Of a DNA stretch of 64,000 bases, positions 18,469 through 31,207 are shown in pieces. Positions within the stretch are counted from its first letter, which is position 1. Every line of letters starts with the position of its first letter. A program made the translations under genes and the position numbers. Origin of the DNA: Larix kaempferi (Eukaryota > Streptophyta > Pinopsida > Pinales > Pinaceae); NCBI GenBank assembly GCA_027924585.1, contig BSBM01001067.1, forward strand, positions 5,788,501 to 5,852,500. Direction: 5' to 3'. The notes beneath the pieces were generated by a model. That model was given only the letters and a program-made list of their open reading frames with translations, was not told where the DNA came from and searched no databases.

Positions 18469-20960
18469 GATGAAGTGAAGGTAGATGTGGTACCATTGGA
18501 TGTATTTGGTGTGGTGTTAGGAAACCCCTACACATATATTAAGGATGATATATTCATGAGGAGAAGAAACCAATACCACTTGATCAAGGATAGAAAGTCC
18601 TTCATCATCAATGTGAACAAAGCTAAGTCCAAGATATATATTCCACGTTCCAACCAAGAAAAGAAAATGATTATGTCAAGTTTGAAATTTTTATTTGCTT
18701 TCCTCAGACATAATAAGCAAGAGATGAATCGATAGAGGTGAAGGAATCTCTATAGATATGCACAAAAGATAATAAACATCAGTTGGAAAATATATACATG
18801 ATTACAAACAAGTGTTCCAAGATCCTAAAGGTCTTATACCTAAGAGGGAATAAGAGAACAAAATGGAATTGTTTCTTGCAATCCATACTAAAAGTAGAGG
18901 AAGTGAGGAAACAATTGCAAAAACAATTGGAGTATGGAGTCATAAGGACAATAAATTCACCTTATAGGTCAACCATCATCATAGTACCTAAGAACGATGG
19001 AACTTGAATATGTGTATCAATTGTAGAGCTATTCACAAGATTAGCCTAAATAATCACTACTTGTTTCCTAGGATTAATGGCTTGTTGGAAGGATCAAAAC
19101 ATGAAAAACACATCACCAAATGGATCTAAAATTGGGATATCATCTAGTGTAAATAAAAGAATAAGACACTTGGAAGAATTCATTCAATTATCAAGGTCTA
19201 TATGAATGGAACCTTGTCAATTCCTTTTGCTTTATGTAATTCACCAACTACATTATGTGTCAATGAACAATGTATTGCATCCCTACCTAGATTTATTTGT
19301 AATAGTTTACTTGGATGATATTTAAATAATTAGCTCCACCTAGGAGGAGTGCATATCACATCTGATGTACGTAAGACACTTAGGAAATATTAGTGAAGGG
19401 AAAACCTTAATAAATGGAAGTTTTCCTAGCAATCTCGAGTCCTTTCAAAAACTAAAAGTGGATTTATATGAGAGTGGGTATACTATGGGAGTAGTCTTGA
19501 TGCAAATATGTTATGATATGTTATCCTTTTTGGTTGTTTCATTGAGCAATCCAAAACCACCCGACATATTGCAAGGAACTCTATGCCTTAGTGCAAGCCA
19601 TTTAGAAGTAGAAGAACTATGTAATGGGAAAGGATACTTATATAATACACATTGACCAATAGAATTTGCAATATTTATAGGCCCAAAGTAAGCTTACAAA
19701 AACAAATGCACTACAAATGTATATTATTTTTGAAGCAATTTCATCTTATTATCAAATATAAAAAGGAAATACTAACAAAATGGAAGACATATTAACAAGA
19801 CCACCATAACCTAAATTTACAACTTTGGTCACTCTTATGCACACAAATCCTTTCACTTAGGAAGCATATAAATATGAATACATAGAATATGAGGAGTTCA
19901 AGTATATATTTCAATTCCTACAAGATCAATATCATGAAGAAGAAGATGACAACAAGGTAGAATACTATCTTCAATATGGGTTGATATATGAGTTGGATAA
20001 GCTATGTCTGTGTAAAGGTAAAAGAACACAACTTATAAGAGAGTTTCATACTTTAAAAGTTACAAAATCTAGATGAAAAAATAGAAACCAAAATCAAAAC
20101 AGAAATCGAATACACATCAAGACCCAAAATAAAAACTAAATGAACAATGTGATATACCATTGGATTTAGCCTTCAAAAGGATTCTTAATATTAAAAACTC
20201 AATACCTGCAAACACTTACAAGATTTTAGAAAAAAACTTAAATCTATCAACTTGTCACTCTACCTAATTCATTGCATATGAGCCCAACATATAATAAGCA
20301 TAGAGCCTTAGATCTAAACTTTGGCAACAAAAATTCATAAACTGGGAAATGACATAAAGTAAGATGCATCATGGTCCTACCAATATCGATGACATCAATT
20401 ATTATGCAATAACAAATTAAAATATAGATACATAGATCTAGTACATGTAGTGGTTTGAAGAGTCCACTATGCTCTTGTTATGTGACTTGGGTCATTTTAG
20501 TGCTGGAAAAATAGTATCCAACTTGAAAAGGTATGTGTATTGATCCAAAATCCAAGATAAAGTAGTTAGGTTCATTAGAGGATGGATACTTTATTGTACT
20601 ATTAAGCGTAGTAAAAGAAAGTATGGATTATATAGTCCACTTGCAATACCTACCAGGCCATGGGGAAGTATCTTCAAGGACTTTGTGGGTGACTTTCTAA
20701 GATCCAAATATGGATATTGATATCTCTTTGTGGTAATGGATAAAATATTTAGTAATATGTGCATCTTAATGACTTGTAAAAATACCATTAAAGGGAATGA
20801 AGCATCAATATTATCACTTCATACTGTCTAGCTGCACTTTGAGATACCAAGGATCATTATTTTTTATAGGGACATTGGATTCTTTAGTTCCTTTAGACTA
20901 AATTATGATAGGAGATGGATACCAAACTAAAAATATCTAGAACCTTCCATTTACAAATAA
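18469..20960 (+). pseudogene. Decayed Ty3/Gypsy pol (protease to integrase)
   Basis: Scattered fragments in Gypsy order are readable on the plus strand, with many stops and frame changes. 18475-18735 resembles the protease-RT linker (DVFGVVLGNPY, NQYHLIKDRKSF). 18890-19010 is the start of reverse transcriptase (QLEYGVIRTINSPYRS, IIVPKNDGT). 19460-19515 is RNase H (ESGYTMGVVLMQ), with its tail near 19690-19805. 20560-20890 is integrase (IPTRPWGSIFKDFVG, YLFVVMDK, then a degraded catalytic region). No LTRs could be paired. It is long dead. Confidence 0.75.
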
Positions 20961-23686
20961 ACGGATAAAAAAAGTATATATGGATTAACAAAAATAAGTG
21001 TGTGTGTATGTGTATGATGAAAAACTTATATATAAGATAAGGTAGATCTATTTGCAAATACAAGTGAAAAACTAAAGTGATCCCATGAAAAATACAAGGC
21101 TAAGCATAATCAACATATAATAGAGAAAAACTTCAAGGATGTAAGAAAGAGAGATTGGTTGCACTTGAACAAGGAAAAGTTACATGGACATGGAAAGCAA
21201 ATTGATTCCATGAGACATGGGAATTAAGTGTGGGAAAAAGTAGGAACAATGTTTGCAAACTCAATCAATATTCATATATGCACATTTAATCGATGGGAAA
21301 TGCACAAAATTTGAAACTTTGGGATCCTTCCATCCTCCATGATGAAAATTAGGGGCAAGTCTTACCCATTGTAGAAGGCGTGTCACGTGATTCACATGAA
21401 AAATCAATAGAAGATAATGTTTTGCAAAGCTTACCAAAATTACTAGAAGTAGTTAATAAGAACTGTGGAAGGTTGGATTGAAATGGAAACCACCAAGCAA
21501 GGAAAAGGGGTATTACAAGGAGAAAGATGAATAATTCTTCCCCGTCTCCTTCTAAAGTAAATCTTTTGACAAAACAATACTCCAAAAATGGTAAGGAATG
21601 ATCCGAAATGGATCTAATTTATTTTCATGGTTCTTTATAAGAGTGGAAAAGAAAATATATGGCCTTGACTGCCTTTTCAAGAGAGAACCTAAATTCTACG
21701 TAGAAGGGTCAACGCTAAAAATTTACAAATTTTAGGGATTAAATAGAAATTTAGGGTTAAAACATTGCTAAAACAATGTATCTGTGTTACTCCACCATTC
21801 ATTTTATCAAGTTATTTGTTGGCTATCATGCATAAAAAATTAATTTCATACAAAGAGTTATGCCTCTAGCGCATTGATCATTTCTTTGACCATTCAAGTA
21901 CCAAGTGTTGAGCATCAATTAGTGGTGGTTTTTAAATCCTTTAGTATCCATTCATATAAATTTTTTATTGTAACTTTTTATCGTAAGGCACATTTATATG
22001 AGGTTATATTGTGGACCCAAATAGTGGAGGCTAAGTCAATGAAATGTATATATAGGTCACAATTTTATGATAAACAAGAATTAGTTAAGTGCTTATACAT
22101 ATAGCTAGAGTACAATAATAAGAAGTTATTTGGGCTATTTATAAACACCATTATGTTTGTGTTAATGTCATGAGTTGTGTTTCCTTCTTCTTAAGTTGGT
22201 GTAGTGTTTTATCTTCTACATAACTTATCATGCATATTTGTATGTATTTTTGATTACTTTGATGCTAGCTAAAATATTGTTTCATTATATTTGTGAGTTA
22301 ATATGTGTTAACCTAACAATATGGGACAATATGGGCCCATAGAACACTAAAAACTAGTTCCATTTCTTACAACATGTCGTTTCATGCAACATTGGGTCTA
22401 TATGATACACCATGGTAGTTTCCTATACACAATTATACATTGAATTCCTTGCCTCTAAAATTTAGGGTTGCATACCATCGATGATGAGAATTTAAGCCAT
22501 TTAGTGCATCCTATGTGTGTTGAATCTAGAGCCCAAGCTTGTCCATGCTTAACATGAATTGGTCCCCAATTGCTCTTCTATATAACAATTTAATTATGTC
22601 TACTCACATTTTGTGTTATAAGATATGTTAGGAATTTTGAGCTTCTTGTTGCATTATAGAAATTTAGTCATTATAGATTTTAACATGTCTAATTAATACA
22701 TGTGGAACCTTCTAGTTTATATAGTTGAAAACTTTTGTTTAACCATCACCACATAACCATTGTAAATGTTAAGCATGTTGTGAATGATAAGATAAGCCCA
22801 AATTGTAAATGACAAGAAATTGTTTTATTTACTCCAGATCACCCTAATAGATAAACCAAGGGTTATGTAATCAAGGCATTGAAAGTAGGTCCTATGCAGG
22901 ATAAGATAAGCCCAAAGTATTGATCATGCGAGAAACAAATTATGTGATTAAGTGTTATTGTATTAATACTATGAAGCCATTAATAAAACAAGCGTGTAGC
23001 TTAGTCCCTGCCATTAATAAATTTATTTTAAATGATGAAATTTATACAAAATATTGTAATTTTAAATGATTTTGATATTATATTAATTACAACTAAACTA
23101 GTAATTCTCAATATTATTAAAAAATTATATTTAAAAAGATTATACAAATTTATATTGTATAAAATAGTATAGTAAATCAATTACATTAATAAATTGTGTA
23201 AAATTTAAAAGTTATTAAATTATAAAGATAGGGTCATAAGGAAGTAGAAATCAATGGTGCATAGACCATTCAAGAACCACATAAATTTAACTGCACCCTA
23301 TAAGACAATTTTCAAATTTCAATTTTGTTAACTTAAAATGTAGTAACTTTATGCTATACAAATTGAGGTGAATTTTGATATAAAAAATGCTACAATTGTT
23401 AATACTAGTCACTATAATTCTTGAGGTAAATTTGATAGAAAAATGCTACAATTGTCAATACTAGCCACTAAAATTCTCGAAGTGAATTTTAAGCATAATA
23501 TAGTATAGCTATTACCCTAGTTAACTATTAAGCCAATAACTCTTAATTGGTTTTAAACCTACCTATAAGTTAACTATCCTTAATATATGTATATACATAA
23601 TATTAACCATATTAAGGTATATTAAGTCAACTATATTAATATATTATTCACTTAATATTGAATCACCTTATAATTATAGAATATGA

Positions 23687-23688
<2 letters not shown>
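20961..23688. other. No gene seen; AT-rich spacer
   Basis: This stretch is strongly AT-rich with only short ORFs. 21150-21600 may include further decayed Gypsy C-terminal sequence, but I cannot support it. No repeats with clear ends were noticed. Confidence 0.4.

Positions 23689-23689
<1 letters not shown>

Positions 23690-23747
<58 letters not shown>
23690..23747. repeat. (TA)n microsatellite
   Basis: About 28 consecutive TA units lie within an AT-rich region. Confidence 0.95.
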
Positions 23748-23749
<2 letters not shown>

Positions 23750-24847
23750 CAGACTAAGAAAAAGAAATGGTAAACTACTTTTCATTCATATTTACTTGAT
23801 TTATCTAAACCACAAATATTAAAAAATTTAAACTATGTATATTTAGAATTTTATCATCGATTAATATAAATGTATGCTAATAAGATCCTCTCACTCCATT
23901 AGTAACATAGTCAATATCTATGTGATTGATGTCTTTAAAAAAAAGTGAATGGGAATTTGACCAACTCTTTGATGTGAGGGTTATCATATTGATATGGATT
24001 CAATGCTTCTCTTTTCTATGCGATTGAAAACCCCTTGGGTGTGATATGGATTCAATGTCTCCCTTTTTCTTTTTCTATATGTTGAAAACCTCCCCGGGTG
24101 TGTTAGAAGAGACATCATAAATCCAACAATTTGGATTTTAGAATAAAAAATATTTTATAATGAGTTGAGTTCTATTGGTGTAAAGCATTTAAAATTAATG
24201 ATATTTATACACTTCCATAGACTTTAGCAAACAATTCACTCTGAGTAGGGGTCCACTATCCAACAAATAAGGGACCCCCTTGTGTCATACACCAATTTGG
24301 TGTCTGGCTTGGTTGTGACCTTAAAATTAGATTATAATTATTATTACAATATTTTGGAAGGTGATAAAAAAATGGCAGTGATGACCACTATCACTCGATC
24401 TGAGTTGACTCATCATTGTTATTCAAAATCACACCACTTGAAATAACTCAATGGTAGTCCATAAAGAGGCAAACTTCCACTTTTACTATATGCCTCTAAG
24501 TCTTGAGTTGTTAACTTGTTTCCTTACATTCAAGGAAGACAAGCTCTTAACCAATTAGAAGCAATTTAAGGTCTTTACTTCAAAATCTTAGTGACAACCT
24601 CAACCAATTAAACAATGAAAAATTTACCTTTATTTAAACAATGAATAGAATTTGGTTACGTCTAAATTTTTTATTTGGATTGCCTAATATGTTGTTTTCT
24701 GGCTAATACATTAGTTGGGTAGTTGAATTGTAAGAGTTAGAGAATTGGTTGTGTTTTAAGGCTAATTAGAGTAGATATATCCAAGTTCAAAGCTGAGTTA
24801 TTAGGTGGTTAAAATTTCTCAAAAGTGAGATAAATACAACAGTCACA
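23748..24847. other. No gene seen; AT-rich spacer
   Basis: There is a short imperfect duplication near 23985-24100 (gatatggattcaatg twice, each followed by a ctttttcta-like stretch). Nothing else is supported. Confidence 0.4.
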
Positions 24848-25006
24848 ATGAAAGGAGTAGGGAGATTGTTCTCTACCACAAAGAATGCCATTTCATTTAT
24901 TTCTAATAGAATCAATAAAGCTGAGGAGTATGCAAGCAATCACAAGTATTCTATGATGTTAGAACTTAGTCAAAAGGGTTTTTGCCCCTCTATCTTCTCA
25001 ACCAAG
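24848..25006 (+). other. Possible first coding exon, unknown gene
   Basis: An ATG opens 53 codons (MKGVGRLFSTTKNAISF and on) that end exactly at AAG followed by GTAAGC, a good plant 5' splice site. The peptide has ordinary protein composition, unlike its AT-rich surroundings. I do not recognise it and found no matching downstream exon. It could be a real first exon of a gene with long introns, a captured fragment, or chance. Confidence 0.3.
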
Positions 25007-25647
25007 GTAAGCATTTTTTATTTCCATATTTTTCTTTTAACGTCCTTTGAGACCTACCTATTTTAGAGGACCTTTCTCAAATAACCAGAATTGAACATTT
25101 AATTTAATAAAAAATTTGATGGAGGATGTTGGATTTTTTTTCAACGATCTGGATTCTGTGTTTGAACTGCTTGCTCACGAAATTTTCTAGTTTCATTTTA
25201 ATTTTATGGAAAATAAGATATCCGAAGAGAATTATAATCGTTAATGTCTCTATTTTAATTTCTAATGGGTTCTAGGAAGAAGAGTTTAGGAGGAGTATCT
25301 TTCGTCTTCTCTGGCTTGTGTTGTGTGTCCAGATGATGGATTGGACTTGATTCTTAATAATTTTACCCTCTTCTATATATTTAAAATATGAATGTTAAAT
25401 TGGCTTTAGGACTGTCTGATATTGAGCATGACTATCTTGAAATTGATGCGAAATGTTGAGCATGATTATTTTGAAATTGAAACCCTTTCATTGGAACTAG
25501 AATTAACTTAGAGAGAAATCCTAAAAGGATATGCCACTTTGTTTTCAATAAGCTTTCAACTAAGGAGGTACCACTGAGACAACATTCACAAGGAAGTGTA
25601 CCCATAAATCAAACAGACATCCAAATACTCTTAGTGCAGAGTGAGGG

Positions 25648-26633
25648 AAGATGGTATCCCATCAACCTTTGACTCATGCCATGGTGTTAGTCCTATTCAC
25701 ACAAAATCATAGGCATGTCCCAAAAGATGTAACTATTTGCGAGACCATGCCTTTGGCCATGATAAACGACAGACAATGCCCAAGTTAGAAGTAGCCCGAA
25801 GGTACAGTAATTTGTATATAATAATCATTATTTGACAAGATGATAGACTTATTGCCTGCATCAATGTAGCACATATGTAGCCTGAAACAACTTAGTGGAT
25901 GAAAAAGCTGTTACTCCTTAACATATTTCACTCACCTCTATTCCTGCTTAATATAACTTGTCAAACTATCCATCGGAACTATCCAAACAACATTTGTCAT
26001 TCATTTTTATAGATGCAATATAGCATAAAATAAGTTTAACCAATTTTTTCTAGGTGCCTGACATTTGTGGCCTAGTTCATTATTATAGATGCAAAAATGG
26101 ATAGAAAAAATTAACCTTTTTAGAAGGCCTACATTTGTGGCCTAGTTTCACATGTGGAGGGAGTAATAATTAATTTGCGGTAAGTATGTATTGACTTTAC
26201 TTTCGCTTTTTTAGAACAAGAAAATTTCTGAAAATTAATTATTACTCCCTCCACATTGCTGTGAAACTAGGCCACGAATGTAGGCCTCCTAAAAAAGTTA
26301 ATTTTTTCTATCCGTTTTTGCATCTATAATAATGAACTAGGCCACAAATGTCAGGCACTTAGAAATAATAACAATTTTTTCATCCACGAAGTTGTTTCAG
26401 GCTACATTTGTGCTACATTGATGCAGGCAATAAGTCTATTATCTTGTCAAATAATGATTATTATATACAGAGTACTGTACCTTCAGGCTACTTCTAACTT
26501 GGCCATTGTCGATCGTTTATCATGGACAAAGGCATGGTCTCGCAAATAGTTACATCTTTTGGGACATGCCTGTGATTTCATGTGAATAGGACTAACACCA
26601 TGACATGAGTCACAGGTTGATGGGATACCATCT
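25648..26633. repeat. Long foldback (inverted repeat), about 1 kb
   Basis: The left arm from 25648 (AAGATGGTATCCCATCAACC) is matched by the reverse complement of the right arm ending at about 26633. The match continues inward to a loop near 26176-26235, bounded by TAATAATTAATTT and AAATTAATTATTA. The left arm carries about 120 extra bases around 25915-26045. Within each arm, units containing the phrase catttgtggcctag are repeated at roughly 75-bp spacing, so the arms differ in unit number. The central edges read ctccctccacat, similar to Stowaway-type MITE ends. No coding capacity is seen. It is likely a foldback or MITE-like element, or two copies inserted tail to tail. Confidence 0.85.
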
Positions 26634-26639
26634 TACCAA

Positions 26640-29174
26640 CCTAAGCAGAACTTTGACCATTTGCGGCAGAACTTTGACCATTTGCAAAAACCTAAAACCC
26701 TAAGCCCAAACTAATGACTAGACACGATTTATATATGTTTATGAATCATAATAATGCCAAGCCCCGATAAAAATTTCCTTCATAAAATAAATTTTCCTCT
26801 CTCCGTACATGATAAGTCCATATTGAAACATTTAGTCCATAATCAAATCCTAGACCGTAACTTTAGATCTAGAGTTCAGTCTCTCCAAACGGTCCCGATG
26901 TAACCGTTTGTCACATGAATAAATACCAATAATATGGTTTGGTGTTAAGTGAATCGTGAAGGAAATATCTCTACACGAAAAGGTAAAAAACAACTTTGAG
27001 TTTTACTGGTGTTCTCGAAAAAGGGAAAAGCTCCATCAACACACATGTGCGGCAAGATTGGAAGCTCCCACACATGTTGTGCTCTCACAAATACAGAGAT
27101 ATTGGATACCCACAAGACTAGAAATGCCATAAATAGCACACATTTTAAAATAATACACCAAATACACAAGGTTAATAGGTCATACAACTATCAACCAAAC
27201 CTGATCTTTAGTTAAATGTGATCAAACAAAAGGAGCTAGCTAATCCTATTTCCTTGATCATCTCTCCATATATCTGACCAAAAGATAATGATACAATATA
27301 ATTATGAGTTGCAGAAGTCGTATGAGGCAACTCATTTGCAATTTCTTTGATAACCTGCCAACACCATCCTCCATCCAGTAGATTGGAAATGATTGGAAAT
27401 GAGTGCAGTCACAGGAGCAACAAAGATTCAATTTCATCGATCTAAGTGGGGCAAGACCTTTTCTTCTTGGGACCTACAAGGATATTTTGACAATTTTCAA
27501 CTAAAAAAATCAATCAAGAAAAGAGATAAAACATAAGACTGCAACACTAACAGGGATGAAATATTTGGAATCAAAGAATGAGAAGATGACCAGGCCACCC
27601 TCAAATCATTTAAATTTTCTTCTACACAAGTAATTCGCCTTGCAAATCCAAACAATATCCATGCAACTTCAACCTCTTATTCTGAAAATGTTGTTCTCAC
27701 CTGCATAATTAAAATCACAAGTAACAATCAAAGGTAATCCATGTTTTTGGGTATCTTATGCAATAACTAGAAATTTGAAAAACTTTTGCTTATCAAGAAA
27801 TCCTTGAAATATAAACAGAACATAAGAGGTTACAACAATTGTCTTCAGCTTGTTTTTATAGATAGATAGATAGATAGATAGATCAATTTAAAGAAAATGA
27901 AGGAAGGAACTTGTACATATTAATTTTTTTTACCAGAAATTCAAGTAGCTATCACGCAAAATTTCTTTATAAAGCTACAAAATTGCATGCCCCCCCCCAA
28001 AAAATTATAGTTTTTAGAATTAAAATTCCTCAAAACTAATATCAAATAGCATAAACACTAAATCCCTGGAAGAAAACCTTGAACCATACACAACTGTGTG
28101 AAATTTAATAGTAAAAATATGGGGAAAAAAACATAAAAAGGAATGAAATCTTGACCTGTGATGAGGGATTTGACTATTCCACCTCCGCGCCCCTTACAAA
28201 TTTCTTCCAGAGTGTGACCATTGTAAGTTACAGTAACACCCTCCATGCTCCACAAAATTGAACCTGGCAGAATTTCTTGAAGAAGAGCTTGTTATAGGGG
28301 TAATTAGCATGCTGCCTCAAGACCTTTGTAACCTTAGTTATTTGTTCTCATTCAAAATAATTACCAAGTCCACTTGAACAGAGAGATAAGACCATAATCA
28401 ATTATATGTCATTATTGAGCATAGATGACAAGTACATTCTCATATGTATGAGAAAGTCTCATTCTAGTTTTATGGTACGAGCGACTCATTAAATTATACC
28501 TTTACTACATCATTACAACATTAACTATTTTGTCTTCACTACTAACACTTTTAACACCTAATGACTAAAAGTAAGAAAATAGACTCAGAAAATAAAATAA
28601 GAAAATAAATTGATTATAAGTATTTTTGTTCATACTAAACTGTTATAATAGTAAATTTTGTGTTGAACTCCATTCCAGAAGATTTTTACAACGCTTATTA
28701 AAAAGCATTTCATGTTAACAAGTTAAGAAAAGCTTACTTCCAGAACTCTTTAATGCCAGCACATCAATTAGGAAAAGGGTATAAACTAAGCTTTCAATCA
28801 AGAGACTGGAAAAATTCAAGAACAAAATCATCTTTAGTTGGTAATTTTTACACTATGAACAATAATCTTATTATTTTAACATTATCCTAAATCTGATTTC
28901 CATAAATTATATTGATGGAAATGCACTTTGGAACAACCCTTTTGTGTGGGATATAACATTATAATGATGCAATTTGGAACCAGCCATTGCCTAAGGAGAG
29001 ACATCTATTGCACATGCATGAACAACTTTATCTAAGGAAAATGGACATCTTATGCTTTTGACACTTTGCTAGAATAACATAGCTGGAAAAACAATCTGCA
29101 AGTATCGCTAGTAGGCACTTTCAGAGCAAAGGGAAATGTTAGTTGTTGATAATGGTCCTGCATCCAATCAAAAG
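26640..29174. other. No certain gene; AT-rich spacer with GATA microsatellite
   Basis: A (GATA)n tract is at about 27858-27885. One weak minus-strand exon candidate (about 28151-28268, containing TVTYNGHTLEEICKGRGGG) lies between an AG and a GT. I could not assign it and do not call it a gene. Confidence 0.4.
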
Positions 29175-30075
29175 CTAGCAAGTCAAGTCTTCATGAATGA
29201 ATTGAGAGGAACTAATTAGATTATTCGAATAGCAACAAGACTTCCAAGCATGTGCATGCGTGTGTGCCTGTCTAGATTCAATTAAACCCAATTCCATATC
29301 TTGTGAAGTTGTCCAACCTGTTTCATATGCTTCCAAAAAGGCCAGCTTAGCTTTGTTAGGAAGATCATGAGGATGCACAAATGGCACTCCAGGTGGCTAG
29401 CCAATTTCAGTACGTACAACTCCACAAGGACTATACAATGATGGGATGTGTTGTTCATCGCATTCTCTTAGACCGCAGAAACGTAATTTGATACTTTTCT
29501 ATCAGCAATCTCCTGGACCCTTTCTTTTAGAACCCTATGAGCCTCTAAACGCAACCTTTTAGATGGTGCCACGGGCTTACTCATGGGAATTTGTTTTCTT
29601 GTCTTCATAGCAGTTTTCATCGACCCTGCAAAAGATGCAGATAAAACTACATAACATTAAATATCAATGTTTATAATCAAGGCAAAAACACATACCATCT
29701 GAGGGAACTGGAAAAGGAAAATTCGTAAACCCACGCCGACTTATGAGTTGATCCATTGGATCCAATGTATTCTCTGCATGAAATCATGCACAGCAATAGG
29801 TTGCTGAAATGGACCTCTAACACCATGACCCGCAGCTATCATTGCTGAACAATGTAGAATAGCAGGGGCCGGCCGGGGCATAAGCTTAAAGGATAATGAG
29901 CACCTCCCATATGTATTCCCTTGCAGGCTTCCAGTGTCTGTTCTATGAAGTGCCCGGCTTATATAACCAGCTGTGGCTTGATAAAGAGCAAGCCCTGGAT
30001 AAAGAAGAATATCTTGTGGACCAAGATCCCCGTCTACAAGAAGCCAACGACCTTGCATGTCTCGAATTTGTAGAC
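29175..30075 (-). pseudogene. 2OG-Fe(II) oxygenase-like gene, last two exons, broken
   Basis: Two exons are readable. Exon A (30075-29696) follows a TGCAG acceptor and ends at a GTATGT donor. It encodes a segment typical of the 2-oxoglutarate/Fe(II) oxygenase fold (GLQIRDMQGRW, LYPGLALYQATAG, YGRCSLSFKLMPRP), including a His and Arg in LHRTDTG. Exon B (from 29625, after TTTTGCAG) encodes a basic stretch (PSKRLRLEAHRVLKERVQ) and a conserved tail (GVPFVHPHDLPNKAKL). I recall this tail from a plant-specific family annotated as 2OG-Fe(II) oxygenase superfamily. Three lesions are seen: a 5-bp TGGAT insertion near 29754-29765, a one-base loss near 29492-29498, and a TAG at 29397-29399 where Trp is expected. 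The N-terminal exons were not found nearby. Confidence 0.72.
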
Positions 30076-30596
30076 CTGCATGTTTTGAAAATCTACAATT
30101 TTCAATGGAGGTTTTCAAACATACGAACTCTTATCTATCAAGCTTTGCACTCAGTAAATTAATACCAAACTAGCTCTATCATAAAAGGAATAATTATTAT
30201 ATCTTAAACAGCTGCAAGCAGCCATGCGCTTGGGCTTCTGCAATATCATCATGGAAACTATGATCCCTTACCAATGCACGGAGCAATATTTATTACAGCA
30301 CCCAACTCTACGTTTGCATCCCGGTGGCTCAGCTAAATTATAACCTTGGAAGCACGTTACATAACTATGGTTCAAGCCTTCACATACTCAAATATGCTGC
30401 AATAAATCGATTAACCACTTAACCTCGGCATGCACACGTACTCATCTAGATAGATGAACTCCACGCAACAGCCAACTGAGCAAGCTCCATTGACTGAGCA
30501 CGGTTTAGCATTGAGGCTGGCCGTTACTCAAGCGTACATAGGCTCTCACTCCACGACCAAAATTTCTCAAATTCAACAATTAATGGATATCAGGAA

Positions 30597-30806
30597 CTTG
30601 GCAAGGACTGAGGGTCGCACAGCGCCAGAATCACCATGTAAATCATCGCTTACCACGGGCCCAGGTCCTTGGCAAGGACTGAGGGCCGCACAGCGCCAGA
30701 ATCACCATGTAAATCATCGCTTACCACGGGCCCAGGTCCTTGGCAAGGACTGAGGGCCGCACAGCGCCAGAATCACCATGTAAATCATCGCTTACCACGG
30801 GCCCTG
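30597..30806. repeat. 71-bp tandem repeat, three copies
   Basis: Units starting aaggactgagg at 30603, 30674 and 30745 repeat at exactly 71 bp. Copies two and three look identical, and copy one differs by about one base. The unit is clearly more GC-rich than its surroundings. The unit length is not a multiple of three, so it is unlikely to be coding. Confidence 0.92.
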
Positions 30807-31113
30807 AAATACATGATTTTCTTTACGATTACCGTTTGGGCCCTTTAGGAACATCTGACATGATAAGTATTAAATGGATAAATTGAAACCCTACGACGAA
30901 TTTCTTGGACATGTAATATATTGTTTGGAATGATTGATATAGTAAGTCAAGCATGCACTTAGAAAGAAAATCATGCTTAAGAAACGTTCCACAGCACCAA
31001 ATTCAAAGAAACGCTTTACTCAGTTCAATTGATATTTCATGGAGCTTTCCAGTTCGACTACGATATCCAAGTAACTTACTGATAAGCTAGAGCGCTTAAA
31101 GAACGAAACTTAC

Positions 31114-31207
31114 CTTTAATGTGTAGACTTTCTCTCCATTTCCATTGATGTAGAACATGGGATACATTGCCGCTGGAAACCTCTCCAAAGTATGTGTTTG
31201 TGTGGCT
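31114..31207 (-). pseudogene. NOP10: Orphan first coding exon resembling NOP10
   Basis: On the minus strand, after a TTTACAG acceptor at 31208-31209, an exon carries about 40 bases of leader. An ATG at 31167 then encodes MYPMFYINGNGEKVYTLK and ends exactly at a GTAAGT donor (31113). NOP10, a small protein of the H/ACA snoRNP that guides RNA pseudouridylation, begins with this pattern (Met-Tyr/Phe, then N-x-x-G-x-K-V-Y-T-L-K). An intron after this Lys is plausible. A possible untranslated exon lies near 31310-31390. I could not find the remaining NOP10 coding sequence on the minus strand down to 29000. It is therefore a fragment, or a gene with a very long intron reaching beyond what I can recognise. 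Confidence 0.5.

Noticed and set aside
28151-28268. Minus-strand exon with TVTYNGHTLEEICKGRGGG
   Set aside because: It is bounded by AG and GT, but I cannot recognise it or find partner exons. It is not strong enough to annotate as a gene.
30454-30753. 99-aa plus-strand ORF
   Set aside because: Half of it is the 71-bp tandem repeat read in shifting frames. It has no similarity or splice context.
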